This document shows positions 19,411-28,496 of a stretch of 64,000 nucleotides of DNA, one piece after another. The notes beneath the pieces were generated by a model that did no database searches, was not told the origin of the DNA, and was given only the letters and a program-made list of their open reading frames with translations. A program made the position numbers and the translations under genes. Source of the DNA: Fulvivirga marina. Its GTDB lineage: Bacteria > Bacteroidota > Bacteroidia > Cytophagales > Cyclobacteriaceae. Positions within the stretch are counted from its first letter, which is position 1; each line of letters opens with the position of its first letter. Where the stretch lies: the NCBI RefSeq assembly GCF_016775155.1, contig NZ_JAEUGD010000001.1:123855-187854 (forward strand), in the 5' to 3' direction.

Positions 19411-21732
19411 ATGAGTAAATTACTGATATTTCTATTGTCTATTAGTTTTGTTTTACCTTTAAAATTGTATCCACAGTCCAATTTGGCATTGGAGGCTACA
19501 TCATCTACTTCTTATGTTTCTCCATGAGAAACATTAACTGCTGTAAATGACGGATATGTGCCATCTCATTCCAATGACAAGTCGCGGGGAGCCTACGGTA
19601 ATTGGTATAACCCTAACTCAATTCAATGGGTGCAATATGATTGGCCAGCAGAAGTAACCATTGCTTCAACGCAAATTTACTGGTTTGATGATTCGGGAGG
19701 CGTACTTACACCAACGGCGGCTTATGTAGAGTACTGGAATGGTGCTGTCTGGATTAATGCAGGTGATATCCCTACTGCTAAAGATGCATGGAATACATTG
19801 GAGATGGATAATGTAGTAACGACTAAGTTTCGAGTGTCCATGCTTAACACTACTCAATCCACAGGTATTTTAGAATGGAGAGTATATGAATCAACACCTG
19901 ATGGGGGAGGTGGAGATACCTTTACGTGGCCAGAATACAACCCTACTATTAGTTATGATTTTAAAGACGAATTTCCATCTCTGCCTACCCCAACTATGGT
20001 ATTGGACGATTGTCCTCAAGTTGTAGGTACTCAATCATCAGGGTGGTGGACATTTCATTGGGGGCCTAACGCCAATTCCTTAGTGACTCCCAGTGCTATC
20101 ACTCCGCTGTTGGAAAGAATGAATAAGGATTTTGCCTATTTCCGTGACGAAATGGGTTGGCCACCTGATTTGCGAGCAAAAAATGGCTACAAAAGCTCTA
20201 TTTATCTTTATGGATCAGGGTTATGTACTGATAATGCTTCCAATACTGATTTGGGAGGGTGGCAAAGCGCGATTTTCTATAATGGAAGGAACTGGCCTAT
20301 GGTATTGGCTTCTTATTACCCTATTTACAGTTTTGACCCTTCCTGCACTTTTAATGATAAAGAAGCACAGCAAGGGGCGATGGTGCATGAAGGTATTCAT
20401 GCTGTTCTGGCAGATCTTCCCGGAGTAAAGAAGTCAGCATGGTTTCATGAAGGAGGAAACGTGTGGCTGCAACAAACCGCTGATGCGCGGAGATCTGACG
20501 GTTATGCTTCTATGGGTTTCCTTAATGGTACAGATTTTATCGCACCTTTTATGCCAATTGAATGCTATTCGGGTTGGCTGCAGGATGGTAGCTTTGGGGG
20601 GCCTTCTGCAGAAGGGGTGAATATGTTTGATGGAGGGCAGCAGATATGTACCTGGAGAACATACTTGGGAGGACATCAATATAGTAGTTCTTTCCCTACT
20701 TTTCTCGGAAATGTACTTGGCGACGGTGCAGTGCCATGGATATGGAGGTATTGTCCAGACAGAGTGCTTGAAGGAATTGCTGGTGGTTTGGGTGAGGCTC
20801 AAACAAGGCGCCTGATCTCAGAGTACAGAGCCAAACAGGCACTGGTAGATTTTGGACCATGGACTCCGGCAGTTATAGCACTTATAGATGCTAACTTTCA
20901 ACGTAATATTGTCGCAGAATGGCAGCCTTCCTGGTTAAACCCTGAACCTTGGACAGCAACGCCATATATTAAAACCACTGATAATGGCAGCGGACTACTT
21001 ACGCCAGAGTCAAGAACTACTCCAGGTTGGTCAGGAGCCAATCAGATACCACTTACTGTAAGCGGGGAAACTACGATCACGGTTAATTTTCAACCTATAG
21101 GACAAAATATGACCTGCCAGTTGGTATACCGAGCTATTGACGGATCCCCCATTTATAGTGAACTGGTTTCTAGTGGAGAAGTTAGTCTAAGGCTGGATAA
21201 AGCGCCAGCCAATGGTGTAGTGATAGCTGTAATTACTAATACAGACTATGTCTACGAAGGAGAGAGTACGCGTACCGCTCATTATGATTATCGATTACAA
21301 TTGGTGTCAGGATTATCGGGAGCAGCCGATATTTATACCAGATGGTACCAATCAGCCAATTTAGCTAAACCTTCAGCTCGGGCAGAAGGAGCAGAGCCAG
21401 GTATAGATATGTCCAAATACTGTTCGCATGATTACCGAAATAAATTTCCTTTACAAGATGTGAAAGGTATAGCTGAAGATGGAATATTGATGTACCCTAA
21501 CCCAGCAATAAGTGGCAATAAAATTCATATGAAGTTTGATAATCCGAATGCAGAACGTATAGCTATTTCGGTGACTAATACTTCCGGTAAGGAAATTTAT
21601 GAAGATCATACAGCAGGGAATAGCCTCGTGATCATGCCTGGAAAGAAGTGGGATGCGGGGCTGTACGTAATAACCATAAAAAGTTTTGGGGCTAAGCACC
21701 AACGCAAGCTTATCATTATAGATAAGAATTAG
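19411..21732 (+). pseudogene. Secreted zincin-like protein with discoidin-like and T9SS type A domains, interrupted by in-frame TGA
   Basis: Reading from ATG 19411 gives a good signal peptide (MSKLLIFLLSISFVLPLKLYPQS), then NLALEATSSTSYVSP, then TGA at 19525-19527. The same frame continues for 734 codons. The sense residue was probably Trp (TGG to TGA), because the text reads as a discoidin (F5/8 type C)-like start, S-Y-V-S-P-[W]-E-T-L-T-A-V-N-D-G. Downstream are the rest of that ~130-residue domain, a ~350-residue domain with an HEGIH zinc-protease-type motif (HExxH, near 20391) and a following FHEGGN, a beta-rich segment, and a type A T9SS sorting domain (MYPNPAISGNK...GLYVITIKSFG). A GTG at 19558 could restart translation but would lack the signal peptide, so the product could not be exported normally. 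Alternatives are a sequencing error or stop-codon readthrough. The metallopeptidase role is inferred from the motif only. Confidence 0.78.
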
Positions 21733-21756
21733 TAGCAATTACCGGAAAGATTAATG

Positions 21757-21803
21757 AAGTCATGACTGGAGATCTCTTAAAATGGAGGCAGTCATGGCTT
21801 TTC
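21757..21803 (+). terminator. Probable rho-independent terminator after the interrupted secreted-protein gene
   Basis: AAGTCATGACTG pairs with CAGTCATGGCTT (one G-T wobble) across a ~20-base loop and runs into TTTT. It lies 25 bases after the stop and points in the same direction as the gene. Confidence 0.55.
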
Positions 21804-21839
21804 AACGTAATAAGGGAGAGGTGGCCTTCGCCAAGAACC

Positions 21840-22805
21840 TTATTTCCGCATAAACAGGAATACCATATATGCAATAAAAGTTAGCAAATAAAGAAAAGCC
21901 TCCCAGCGGTCAAGTTTCTTTTTATTGATAGTAAACATAAACAGAAGAAGAAGTACGCCACCTCCTAAAAGTATATAGAAGTCTATATTTAGTGCCGGAT
22001 CATACTGTAACGGTGTGATCAGTCCCGTTATACCTAGTACAAAAAGGATATTGAAGATGTTGGAACCTATAACATTTCCTATAGCAATATCGGCCTGTTT
22101 TTTATAGGCTGCAACCGCTGAAGTGGCTAATTCGGGGAGGGATGTTCCTGCTGCAATAATGGTAAGACCTATGAGTTTTTCGCTTACGTCAAATATCCGA
22201 GCTATCTCTACAGCGTTATCAACTACAAGTTTACCACCCAAGACTAAACCTGCCAACCCTCCAATTATTCTTAGAGCAGTACCAAGCCCCCCATAAATCT
22301 TAATATTACTCTCCTCTCCACTGGGACTGGATTTCATACTTAGAAATACATAGGCTAGAAATATACCAAATAGAATAGCCAATATTACCGCGTCAAAAAA
22401 GTTGAGCTGGTCTGAAGTACCTTTTTCAAACATGGTATCATTGATGAGATAAAATAGTAACAAAGTAATAAACAAAGAAAATGGCAATTCTTTGAGTACC
22501 GTGTTCCTCTGTACTACCAAGGGGTAAATAGATCCGGAAACGCCAAGGATGAGAAAGAGGTTAAATATATTTGATCCGATGATATTACCAAATACTACAT
22601 CGCTATGTCCTTCTGTTCCCGAAATAATGTTAACCACGAGCTCTGGCGCAGATGTACCAAGGGCAACAATGGTGAGACCGATGGCAAGTTCGGAGATGTT
22701 AAACTTTTTGGCCAGTGAAGATGCACCTCCTACAAGGGCTCCTGCACCTTTGATAAGTAGCACAAAACCAAGTATTATAAGCGCAAAGTATAGTAGTAAA
22801 GTCAA
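21840..22805 (-). CDS. Calcium/sodium antiporter, CaCA superfamily
   Basis: This is a 321-residue integral membrane protein with about ten hydrophobic segments in two similar halves. Each half carries the alpha-repeat signature of Ca2+/cation exchangers: IVALGTSAPELVVNI near residue 45 and IIAAGTSLPELATS near residue 215, each followed by a GNIIGSNIFN or GNVIGSNIFN motif. Length and layout match the YrbG-type bacterial K+-independent Na+/Ca2+ exchangers of the inner membrane, which use ion gradients to expel calcium. The gene is on the minus strand and has a 171-base gap to the phosphohexose mutase upstream, with a hairpin between them, so it is probably its own unit. Ion specificity cannot be read from sequence alone. 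Confidence 0.9.
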   Translation of the reverse strand: MTLLLYFALIILGFVLLIKGAGALVGGASSLAKKFNISELAIGLTIVALGTSAPELVVNIISGTEGHSDVVFGNIIGSNIFNLFLILGVSGSIYPLVVQRNTVLKELPFSLFITLLLFYLINDTMFEKGTSDQLNFFDAVILAILFGIFLAYVFLSMKSSPSGEESNIKIYGGLGTALRIIGGLAGLVLGGKLVVDNAVEIARIFDVSEKLIGLTIIAAGTSLPELATSAVAAYKKQADIAIGNVIGSNIFNILFVLGITGLITPLQYDPALNIDFYILLGGGVLLLLFMFTINKKKLDRWEAFLYLLTFIAYMVFLFMRK

Positions 22806-22928
22806 TATGAGGGGGTTAAACCGTCTAAAACTAGTAAAAATCTATTGTAATCAGTAAGCTGTATGAGCAAAATGTTATAACTGTTTTGACTAAAATTGAG
22901 ATAAAGCATATCCTTTTTAAGGAATGGT

Positions 22929-22962
22929 GCAGGTATGAGGTTTACTTTTGTCTCATACCTGC
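22929..22962 (-). terminator. Hairpin downstream of the phosphohexose mutase gene
   Basis: A perfect 11-bp stem (GCAGGTATGAG / CTCATACCTGC) with a 12-base loop begins 14 bases after the mutase stop on the minus strand. The U-tract is poor, so it may be a terminator or an mRNA 3'-end stabilising hairpin. Confidence 0.5.
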
Positions 22963-22976
22963 TGATAAAGGGCATG

Positions 22977-24695
22977 TTATGCCAATAGGTCGTGCTCAAT
23001 GCTTTCTATAAGCTTATTGAGGTCTGTCTCGACCAAGTCAAATTGAGTGGCGTTGTCGAGCTTTTTATTTACACTAATATAAAATTTGATCTTGGGTTCG
23101 GTACCAGAAGGTCGTGCAGATACTTTATACCCTGCTTCCGTGAAGAATTGAAGTACATTAGATTTTTCAAAATCAATAGAGGTGATTTCCCCTGTCAATA
23201 AGTTTTTTTCAGTACTATTTTGATAATCAATGACCTTAACCACTTTTGATCCGGCTAGTAGAGCAGGAGGGGTACTTCTGAAATTTTGCATCATGGTTTT
23301 AATTTCTTCAGCACCTTTTTTGCCTTGTTTGGTCATTGAGATAAGCTTTTCCTTATAAAAACCCGCCTCGGTATAGAGTTCAATCAGTAAGTCAAACAGA
23401 GACTTGTCCTGAGATTTTGCATATGCACACATTTCAGCAATCATTGCGCATGAAGCTACAGCATCTTTGTCGCGCACAAAGTCACTGATCATATATCCAT
23501 AGCTTTCCTCCCCGCCAGCTATAAAAGTTTTTTTACCTTCCAGTTCTCGAATGATAGACGCTATGTACTTAAACCCCGTTAGTGTATTGTAACACTTAAC
23601 TCCAAACCTGCCAGCTATCTCATCGATTAGTTCGGTGGTGACTATTGTTTTTACTACATACTCATTGCCTTTATATTTCTTCAGTTCATCCCACCGCTTC
23701 AGGATGTAATATATTAATAAACTTCCAGTCTGGTTGCCATTAAGCAATTGGTACTCCCCTTTATGGTTTTTTACTGCTATACCTACACGGTCCGAATCCG
23801 GGTCAGTGGCCATAACTAGTTCAGCATCGATCTCCTGAGCCTTTTTTAGAGAAAGCTTTAGGGCCTCAGCTTCTTCAGGGTTGGGATACACTACGGTTGG
23901 GAAATCACCATTCGGCTCAGACTGTTCTTCTACTACATGCACATTTTCAAAACCAAAGTTTTTCAGGCAGGTAGGAACAAGACTGATTCCAGTTCCATGG
24001 ATAGGGGAATAAACTATTTTAATATCTTTTTGTGATCTGATAAGGTCTGGTGAAAGTGAAAGATTTTTGATCTCATTTAAATAAAGATCATCCACATCCT
24101 TTCCGATAATTTCGATGAGATCTTTGTTCGCCTTAAACTTCACATCGTCTATAGACTTGATTTGGTTTACTTCTGCAATAACATTTTTATCATGTGGAGC
24201 TACCAGTTGTGCTCCGTCATTCCAGTATGCCTTGTAGCCATTATATTCTTTAGGGTTGTGAGAGGCGGTTAGTACTACACCACTATGACACTTGAGGTGC
24301 CTAATGGCAAATGAAAGTTCAGGTGTTGGACGCAAATCCTCAAATAGGTAGACCTTAAAGCCATTTGCAGAGAATACCCCAGCCACTGTTTCGGCAAAGA
24401 AACGGCTGTTGTTTCGGCTGTCATGAGCGATAGCCACTTTTACCTGTTCATCTGGGTATGTCTTGATCAGGTAATTGGCCAACCCCTGGGTTGCCATTCC
24501 AATGGTGTATTTATTCATTCGGTTGGAGCCGGTACCCATAATTCCTCTCAAACCACCCGTTCCGAATTCAAGGTCTTTGTAAAAAGCTTCAGTAAGAGCT
24601 TCATGGTCATTCATCAGGTCACGGATCTCTCCTTTAACTTTGGAGTCAATATTACTATCCAGCCAGCGTTGGGCTTTGGCTATAATTTCATTCAT
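22977..24695 (-). CDS. Phosphoglucomutase/phosphomannomutase (alpha-D-phosphohexomutase)
   Basis: The 572 residues have the four-domain alpha-D-phosphohexomutase layout. The phosphoserine loop is TASHNPKEYNGYK (near residue 140), the metal-binding loop is DPDSDRVG (near residue 297), the sugar-specificity loop is GGEESYG (near residue 397), and the phosphate-binding loop near the C-terminus is RPSGTEPKIKFY. The enzyme interconverts hexose 1- and 6-phosphates through a bisphosphate intermediate in the cytoplasm. Length fits the long bacterial PgcA/PGM2-like group better than the ~460-residue AlgC group. It stands alone, with a hairpin after it. Substrate preference (glucose or mannose phosphate) is not resolved. 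Confidence 0.93.
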   Translation of the reverse strand: MNEIIAKAQRWLDSNIDSKVKGEIRDLMNDHEALTEAFYKDLEFGTGGLRGIMGTGSNRMNKYTIGMATQGLANYLIKTYPDEQVKVAIAHDSRNNSRFFAETVAGVFSANGFKVYLFEDLRPTPELSFAIRHLKCHSGVVLTASHNPKEYNGYKAYWNDGAQLVAPHDKNVIAEVNQIKSIDDVKFKANKDLIEIIGKDVDDLYLNEIKNLSLSPDLIRSQKDIKIVYSPIHGTGISLVPTCLKNFGFENVHVVEEQSEPNGDFPTVVYPNPEEAEALKLSLKKAQEIDAELVMATDPDSDRVGIAVKNHKGEYQLLNGNQTGSLLIYYILKRWDELKKYKGNEYVVKTIVTTELIDEIAGRFGVKCYNTLTGFKYIASIIRELEGKKTFIAGGEESYGYMISDFVRDKDAVASCAMIAEMCAYAKSQDKSLFDLLIELYTEAGFYKEKLISMTKQGKKGAEEIKTMMQNFRSTPPALLAGSKVVKVIDYQNSTEKNLLTGEITSIDFEKSNVLQFFTEAGYKVSARPSGTEPKIKFYISVNKKLDNATQFDLVETDLNKLIESIEHDLLA

Positions 24696-24988
24696 ACTTA
24701 ATATTTTTATAGGTTAATTTATGGATACTTCTTTCAATGAACAAGTTAGTTTCCTAAAGGGATTGAAAGGGCTGTATCAGTTTGTTACTTTTATTATCAG
24801 TTTGTTTAGCCCATTTGACCAGGGGGGGTCACAAGGCATTGTATTGCAGATATCAGACAATAACGCTGTAAAATTAATTGATAAATATTTTTATAAAAAT
24901 TATTTATTTCGAGGAACATAATTTCGAATGATATTTTTGGATGTTAGTTGCAGACTTTTGAGTTTTGTACCACTTTTTTAACAAATTA

Positions 24989-25399
24989 ATGATAATGGAT
25001 ATAAAAGCACTGGACAACGACCTTACTTCTTTAATAGAGAAAAAGATTGCATTAAGCAAAACAGATTATAGTAGTGAAGACTATGATGAGTTGGAAGAGG
25101 AACTGCACGACCTCGAAGACGATTTTCTGGAAAAGTATGGAGATTACCTGGAAGACGCTTTTCATGAAGTGCATGATGAGTTTTGTCCTGATACCGACGT
25201 TTTATTGCCAATAGCTTATCTGCCTAACGAAGTAGCATCTACCGAAGACGGTTATGACATTACTTTCCAGGAAGGGGTATATGTTGAGGTGGATGATTAC
25301 CCAGGAAAGGAAACTAAACTTGTCCTTTTACCGAAACCTACAAGGATCATTCTTCAGGTAGATTCTCAGAATAAGGAAGTGGTCTGGCAGGCAAAGTAA
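24989..25399 (+). CDS. Acidic hypothetical protein, 136 residues
   Basis: I do not recognise a family. The likely start is ATG 24989 (or ATG 24995, giving MDIKALDNDL); an upstream TTG at 24965 is less likely. The product has no signal peptide and is rich in Asp and Glu, especially in residues 25-60 (EDYDELEEELHDLEDDFLEKYGD), which should form an acidic helical segment. The second half reads as a small beta-rich domain (ITFQEGVYVEVDDYP, KLVLLPKPTRIILQV). A TATTTTTG sequence at 24932-24939 resembles the Bacteroidetes -7 element TAnnTTTG about 50 bases upstream. A bidirectional hairpin terminator separates it from trpS. The coding call rests on composition, the plausible start and the promoter-terminator frame. 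Confidence 0.7.
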   Translation: MIMDIKALDNDLTSLIEKKIALSKTDYSSEDYDELEEELHDLEDDFLEKYGDYLEDAFHEVHDEFCPDTDVLLPIAYLPNEVASTEDGYDITFQEGVYVEVDDYPGKETKLVLLPKPTRIILQVDSQNKEVVWQAK

Positions 25400-25442
25400 T
25401 GCTTAACGCTAAAATATATAATAAATAGGGCTTAACTAAGCT

Positions 25443-25500
25443 AAAAAAGGAAGTCATTCACTTTCGACTGTTATAATCGAATTAGGAATGACTTTCTTTT
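25443..25500. terminator. Bidirectional terminator between the acidic hypothetical gene and trpS
   Basis: AAAAAGGAAGTCATTC pairs with GAATGACTTTCTTTT around an inner TCGA...TCGA stem. Runs of T occur on both sides when read on either strand, fitting the convergent genes at 24989-25399 and 25534-26505. Confidence 0.7.
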
Positions 25501-25533
25501 AATTTAAGACGTTTTTTAAGTTGATCTTCTACC

Positions 25534-26505
25534 TTAGAGGTATCCCACCTTCTTTCGTACTCTGTCAATCACTTTGTTAGCAATTAACCTAGCTTTTTCT
25601 TCACCCTTTTTTAGCTGTTCGTCCAGTTCAGTAGGGTTTTCCATATAATAGTTGAACGTTTTACGTTGCTCTTCGAATGTATTTATCAAAAGCTCGAACA
25701 GCTCTTGCTTGGCATGGCCATAGCCGTAGTTGCCATCCAGATATTTCTTTCTTAATTGTGCGGTCTGTTCTTCAGTAGCCACTATTTTATATATGGCAAA
25801 TACGTTGCAAGTATCCGGATCTTTTGGTTCTTCTAAGGGGGTGCTGTCTGTTACAATACTCATGACCTGTTTTCGCAGTTTCTTCTCCGGTAAGAAAATA
25901 TCAATAGTATTTCCGTATGACTTGCTCATTTTTTGTCCATCAGTACCGGGAATCGTCATTACTTTTTCATCGATCTGAGCATCGGGAATAACAAAAGTTT
26001 CACCGTACTGATTATTAAAAATATTAGCAATATCACGGGTTATCTCCAGGTGTTGCTTTTGGTCTTTGCCAACGGGCACAATGTTCGCATCGTAAAGAAT
26101 GATATCTGCAGCCATTAGTACCGGGTAGGTAAAAAGCCCCGCATTAACATCAGCAAGCTTGTCTGATTTTTCTTTGAAAGAATGAGCATTTGCAAGCATC
26201 GGATATGGCGTAAGACAATTAAGATACCAGGTAAGTTCACAAACTTCGGGTATGCGCGATTGTCTGTAGAAAATGTTGGTCTCAGTATCAAAACCAAAGG
26301 CAAGCCAAGCGGCGGCTGTAGCGTTCACATTCTCAATACGCTGTTGTGCGTCTTTTATGGTGGTTAGAGAATGTAGATCCGCTATAAAAAACAGCGATTG
26401 ATTGTCTTTCTGTTTAGAAAGCTCTATTGCAGGCTTTATTGCTCCGAGTATATTTCCCAAATGAGGCCTGCCACTACTTTGAATACCTGTTAAAATTCTG
26501 GCCAT
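25534..26505 (-). CDS. trpS: Tryptophan--tRNA ligase
   Basis: This is a 323-residue class I aminoacyl-tRNA synthetase of normal TrpRS length. The HIGH-like motif is SGRPHLGNILGA at the N-terminus and the KMSKS loop is DGQKMSKSYGNTI near residue 190. Between them are family segments such as FIADLHSLT and VPVGKDQKQHLEITRDIA, the latter part of the tryptophanyl-adenylate pocket. It charges tRNA-Trp in the cytoplasm. It is a monocistronic minus-strand gene bounded downstream by a bidirectional terminator and divergent from the DUF1573 gene. Confidence 0.97.
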   Translation of the reverse strand: MARILTGIQSSGRPHLGNILGAIKPAIELSKQKDNQSLFFIADLHSLTTIKDAQQRIENVNATAAAWLAFGFDTETNIFYRQSRIPEVCELTWYLNCLTPYPMLANAHSFKEKSDKLADVNAGLFTYPVLMAADIILYDANIVPVGKDQKQHLEITRDIANIFNNQYGETFVIPDAQIDEKVMTIPGTDGQKMSKSYGNTIDIFLPEKKLRKQVMSIVTDSTPLEEPKDPDTCNVFAIYKIVATEEQTAQLRKKYLDGNYGYGHAKQELFELLINTFEEQRKTFNYYMENPTELDEQLKKGEEKARLIANKVIDRVRKKVGYL

Positions 26506-26748
26506 ATTTTAAATTTTTTGGCAAATAAAAGAAAATCCTGTTACAATGGTAAGAATATGACTTGAATAACTGATGCTATTTATGTTTGTCTTGCAAAAGG
26601 TATATACAGTAGTTTGGATTTAATTTTGTTATTTATCTGTTAATAAGTCAGCCAAACTTTACGTGAGTATATTCATTTTATTACTTTTACTGATCAAAAT
26701 GAAGCATTTGAGTTAACTTAGCGTACCGACCTTTTAAACCACCTAAAT

Positions 26749-27846
26749 ATGAATTTGAAAAGTATTTTTTTAGTCTTTGTTGGAGTTTTATCAATTAGCC
26801 TGTTGAAGGCACAGCAGGCGGAAACCTTAGTTTTTAGTGAGAAGACATTTGATTTTGGGGCCGTTAAGGAAGAAGATGGCCCTATAATTCATGAGTTTAG
26901 CTTTATAAATAAGGGACTTCAACCGGTTAAAATATTAGGTGTAAAAGCCAGCTGTGGGTGTACTACACCAGATTGGAGTAAAGAACCTGTAAAACCTGGA
27001 GAGACAGGGTATATTCAAGCTCAGTATAATCCCAGAAACCGTCCAGGGAAGTTCAATAAGAGCTTAACGGTTACTACAGATGCGGATGCATCACCTTTAA
27101 AGTTATATATCAGGGGTGATGTTGAGCCCAAGCCCAAATCTGTTGAGGATGAATTGCCAACAGAAATGGGAGCGCTGAGAGTGAAATACCGTTCACTAAA
27201 TATGGGTAAAATTGAAACTAGCGGAGAGTCCGCTGTAAAAGAGTTTGAGGTGTACAATGCTTCTGACAAAGCTGTTGCTTTTCTCGATAAGCAGGATGCT
27301 CCACCCTATATTAAACTTACCTTTGAGCCTCAGGAGCTTGCTCCTAAGTCAAAAGGTTTGATTAAAGTACATTATGATGCAAAGGCAAAAAATGACCTCG
27401 GGTTTGGTTCTGATAATGTTAAATTTTCTACCAATGAAGAAGGGGCTGATGCTATAAAGTCTGTATCCATTTATGCCACAATTGAGGAATATTTTCCTCC
27501 AATGACCCAAGAGGAACTCGAAAAAGCACCACGCCTTAAGCTAGGGGATAATGTTCATGATTTTGGTAAAATAGGTGATGATAAATCTATTTCAACCAAA
27601 TTTACACTTACAAATACTGGTCATACCCCACTTGAGATCAGGCAGACCAAATCCAACTGCACCTGTGCTACTGCCAAATTGAAAAGGGATAAGCTTAAGC
27701 CTGGGGAGAGCACTGAGCTGGAAGTAACTTTTAATCCTCAAGGTAGACGAGGCAACCAGCAGAAGTCTATTACTATATACTCTAATGACCCAAGACATTC
27801 AGCACAAAGAGTGACTATAAAAGGGTATATCACTGTAGGAGATTGA
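26749..27846 (+). CDS. Secreted protein with two DUF1573 domains
   Basis: The 365-residue protein begins with a signal peptide (MNLKSIFLVFVGVLSISLLKAQQ). Two immunoglobulin-like DUF1573 domains are visible, one near residues 25-125 (FDFGAVKEEDGPIIHEFSFINKG ... ASCGCTTP ... PGETG) and one near 265-360 (HDFGKIGDDKSISTKFTLTNTG ... SNCTCATA ... LKPGEST). They flank a related middle domain without the Cys motif. The CGC and CTC motifs are typical of the family, whose function is unknown; it is abundant in Bacteroidetes envelopes. The gene is monocistronic and convergent with the redox operon. Confidence 0.9.
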   Translation: MNLKSIFLVFVGVLSISLLKAQQAETLVFSEKTFDFGAVKEEDGPIIHEFSFINKGLQPVKILGVKASCGCTTPDWSKEPVKPGETGYIQAQYNPRNRPGKFNKSLTVTTDADASPLKLYIRGDVEPKPKSVEDELPTEMGALRVKYRSLNMGKIETSGESAVKEFEVYNASDKAVAFLDKQDAPPYIKLTFEPQELAPKSKGLIKVHYDAKAKNDLGFGSDNVKFSTNEEGADAIKSVSIYATIEEYFPPMTQEELEKAPRLKLGDNVHDFGKIGDDKSISTKFTLTNTGHTPLEIRQTKSNCTCATAKLKRDKLKPGESTELEVTFNPQGRRGNQQKSITIYSNDPRHSAQRVTIKGYITVGD

Positions 27847-27867
27847 AAAATAGAAGAGATTTATAAT

Positions 27868-27902
27868 GAAAAGGTGGTTCAAAGTCATATGAACCGCCTT
27901 TC
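27868..27902. terminator. Hairpin between the DUF1573 gene and the redox operon
   Basis: AAAGGTGGTTCA and TGAACCGCCTTT pair with one wobble across an 8-base loop. It lies between the convergent genes ending at 27846 and 27917 and has weak T-rich flanks on both sides. Confidence 0.6.
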
Positions 27903-27916
27903 AATTGCTACTTGCC

Positions 27917-28492
27917 TTAGATAGCCCAGGCTCCGTCGCCAGCTTTATAGTCAATGCAAGCCTCATACCTACCAGGTGTCTCCACATAACGTCTCACTTG
28001 CGTGCAGCCAATTTCTGAAGTGAAGTAGCCCAGTAGAGTTAGTTCTTTGATCATTCTAAAGTAGTGAGGGACTGCATCCGGATTGTCTTTGTTCTTAAGA
28101 GAGCTTTCTCGTTGTGCTTTGTCCAGTTCAGTTAGGAAAGCAATGCGCTCTTCAGATTTAGCTTTAATAAAACCATGGTCATATTGCTTGTTGAAAGATT
28201 CTTTAAAAGATACCAGGCCTTGGGTAAATATATTCTGATGTTTGGGCTCATAGCAATCCAGTACCATCATAGTTATAAACCCTCCGATACCTACTGCTTT
28301 TGCTCCCGGGGTATCCGTGGTGGGAATAATAGCTTCGCCAATTTCGTCTAAAAGGGCCACGTCACTTTCCATAAATAGGGAATTGACTCGCTCGTCCTTT
28401 TCAACAGAACATCCTGACAAAAAAGTATTGGCACTGATGACTGTGCCGCCCATGATTACGGATACTGCTTTTAATGCTTCTCTTCGATTCAT
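27917..28492 (-). CDS. Gluconate 2-dehydrogenase subunit 3 family lipoprotein
   Basis: The 191-residue protein has an N-terminus with a twin Arg (MNRREALKAVSVIMGG) and a lipobox (TFLSGC), suggesting Tat export followed by lipidation. The mature part carries the Gluconate_2-dh3 pattern: an ALLDEIGEAIIPTTDTPGAKAVGIGGFI start and ends near YFTSEIGCTQVRRYVETPGRYE. In characterised systems this small subunit partners a GMC flavoprotein that oxidises sugars, for example gluconate 2-dehydrogenase or glucoside 3-dehydrogenase. The gene starts 4 bases after the GMC gene on the same strand, which fits a two-subunit complex. The sugar substrate is unknown. Confidence 0.9.
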   Translation of the reverse strand: MNRREALKAVSVIMGGTVISANTFLSGCSVEKDERVNSLFMESDVALLDEIGEAIIPTTDTPGAKAVGIGGFITMMVLDCYEPKHQNIFTQGLVSFKESFNKQYDHGFIKAKSEERIAFLTELDKAQRESSLKNKDNPDAVPHYFRMIKELTLLGYFTSEIGCTQVRRYVETPGRYEACIDYKAGDGAWAI

Positions 28493-28496
28493 ATTA

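Noticed and set aside
24721..24921. 66-codon plus-strand frame between the mutase gene and the acidic hypothetical gene
   Set aside because: The composition is unremarkable, there is no family resemblance, and the end lies in AT-rich sequence that looks like a promoter region.
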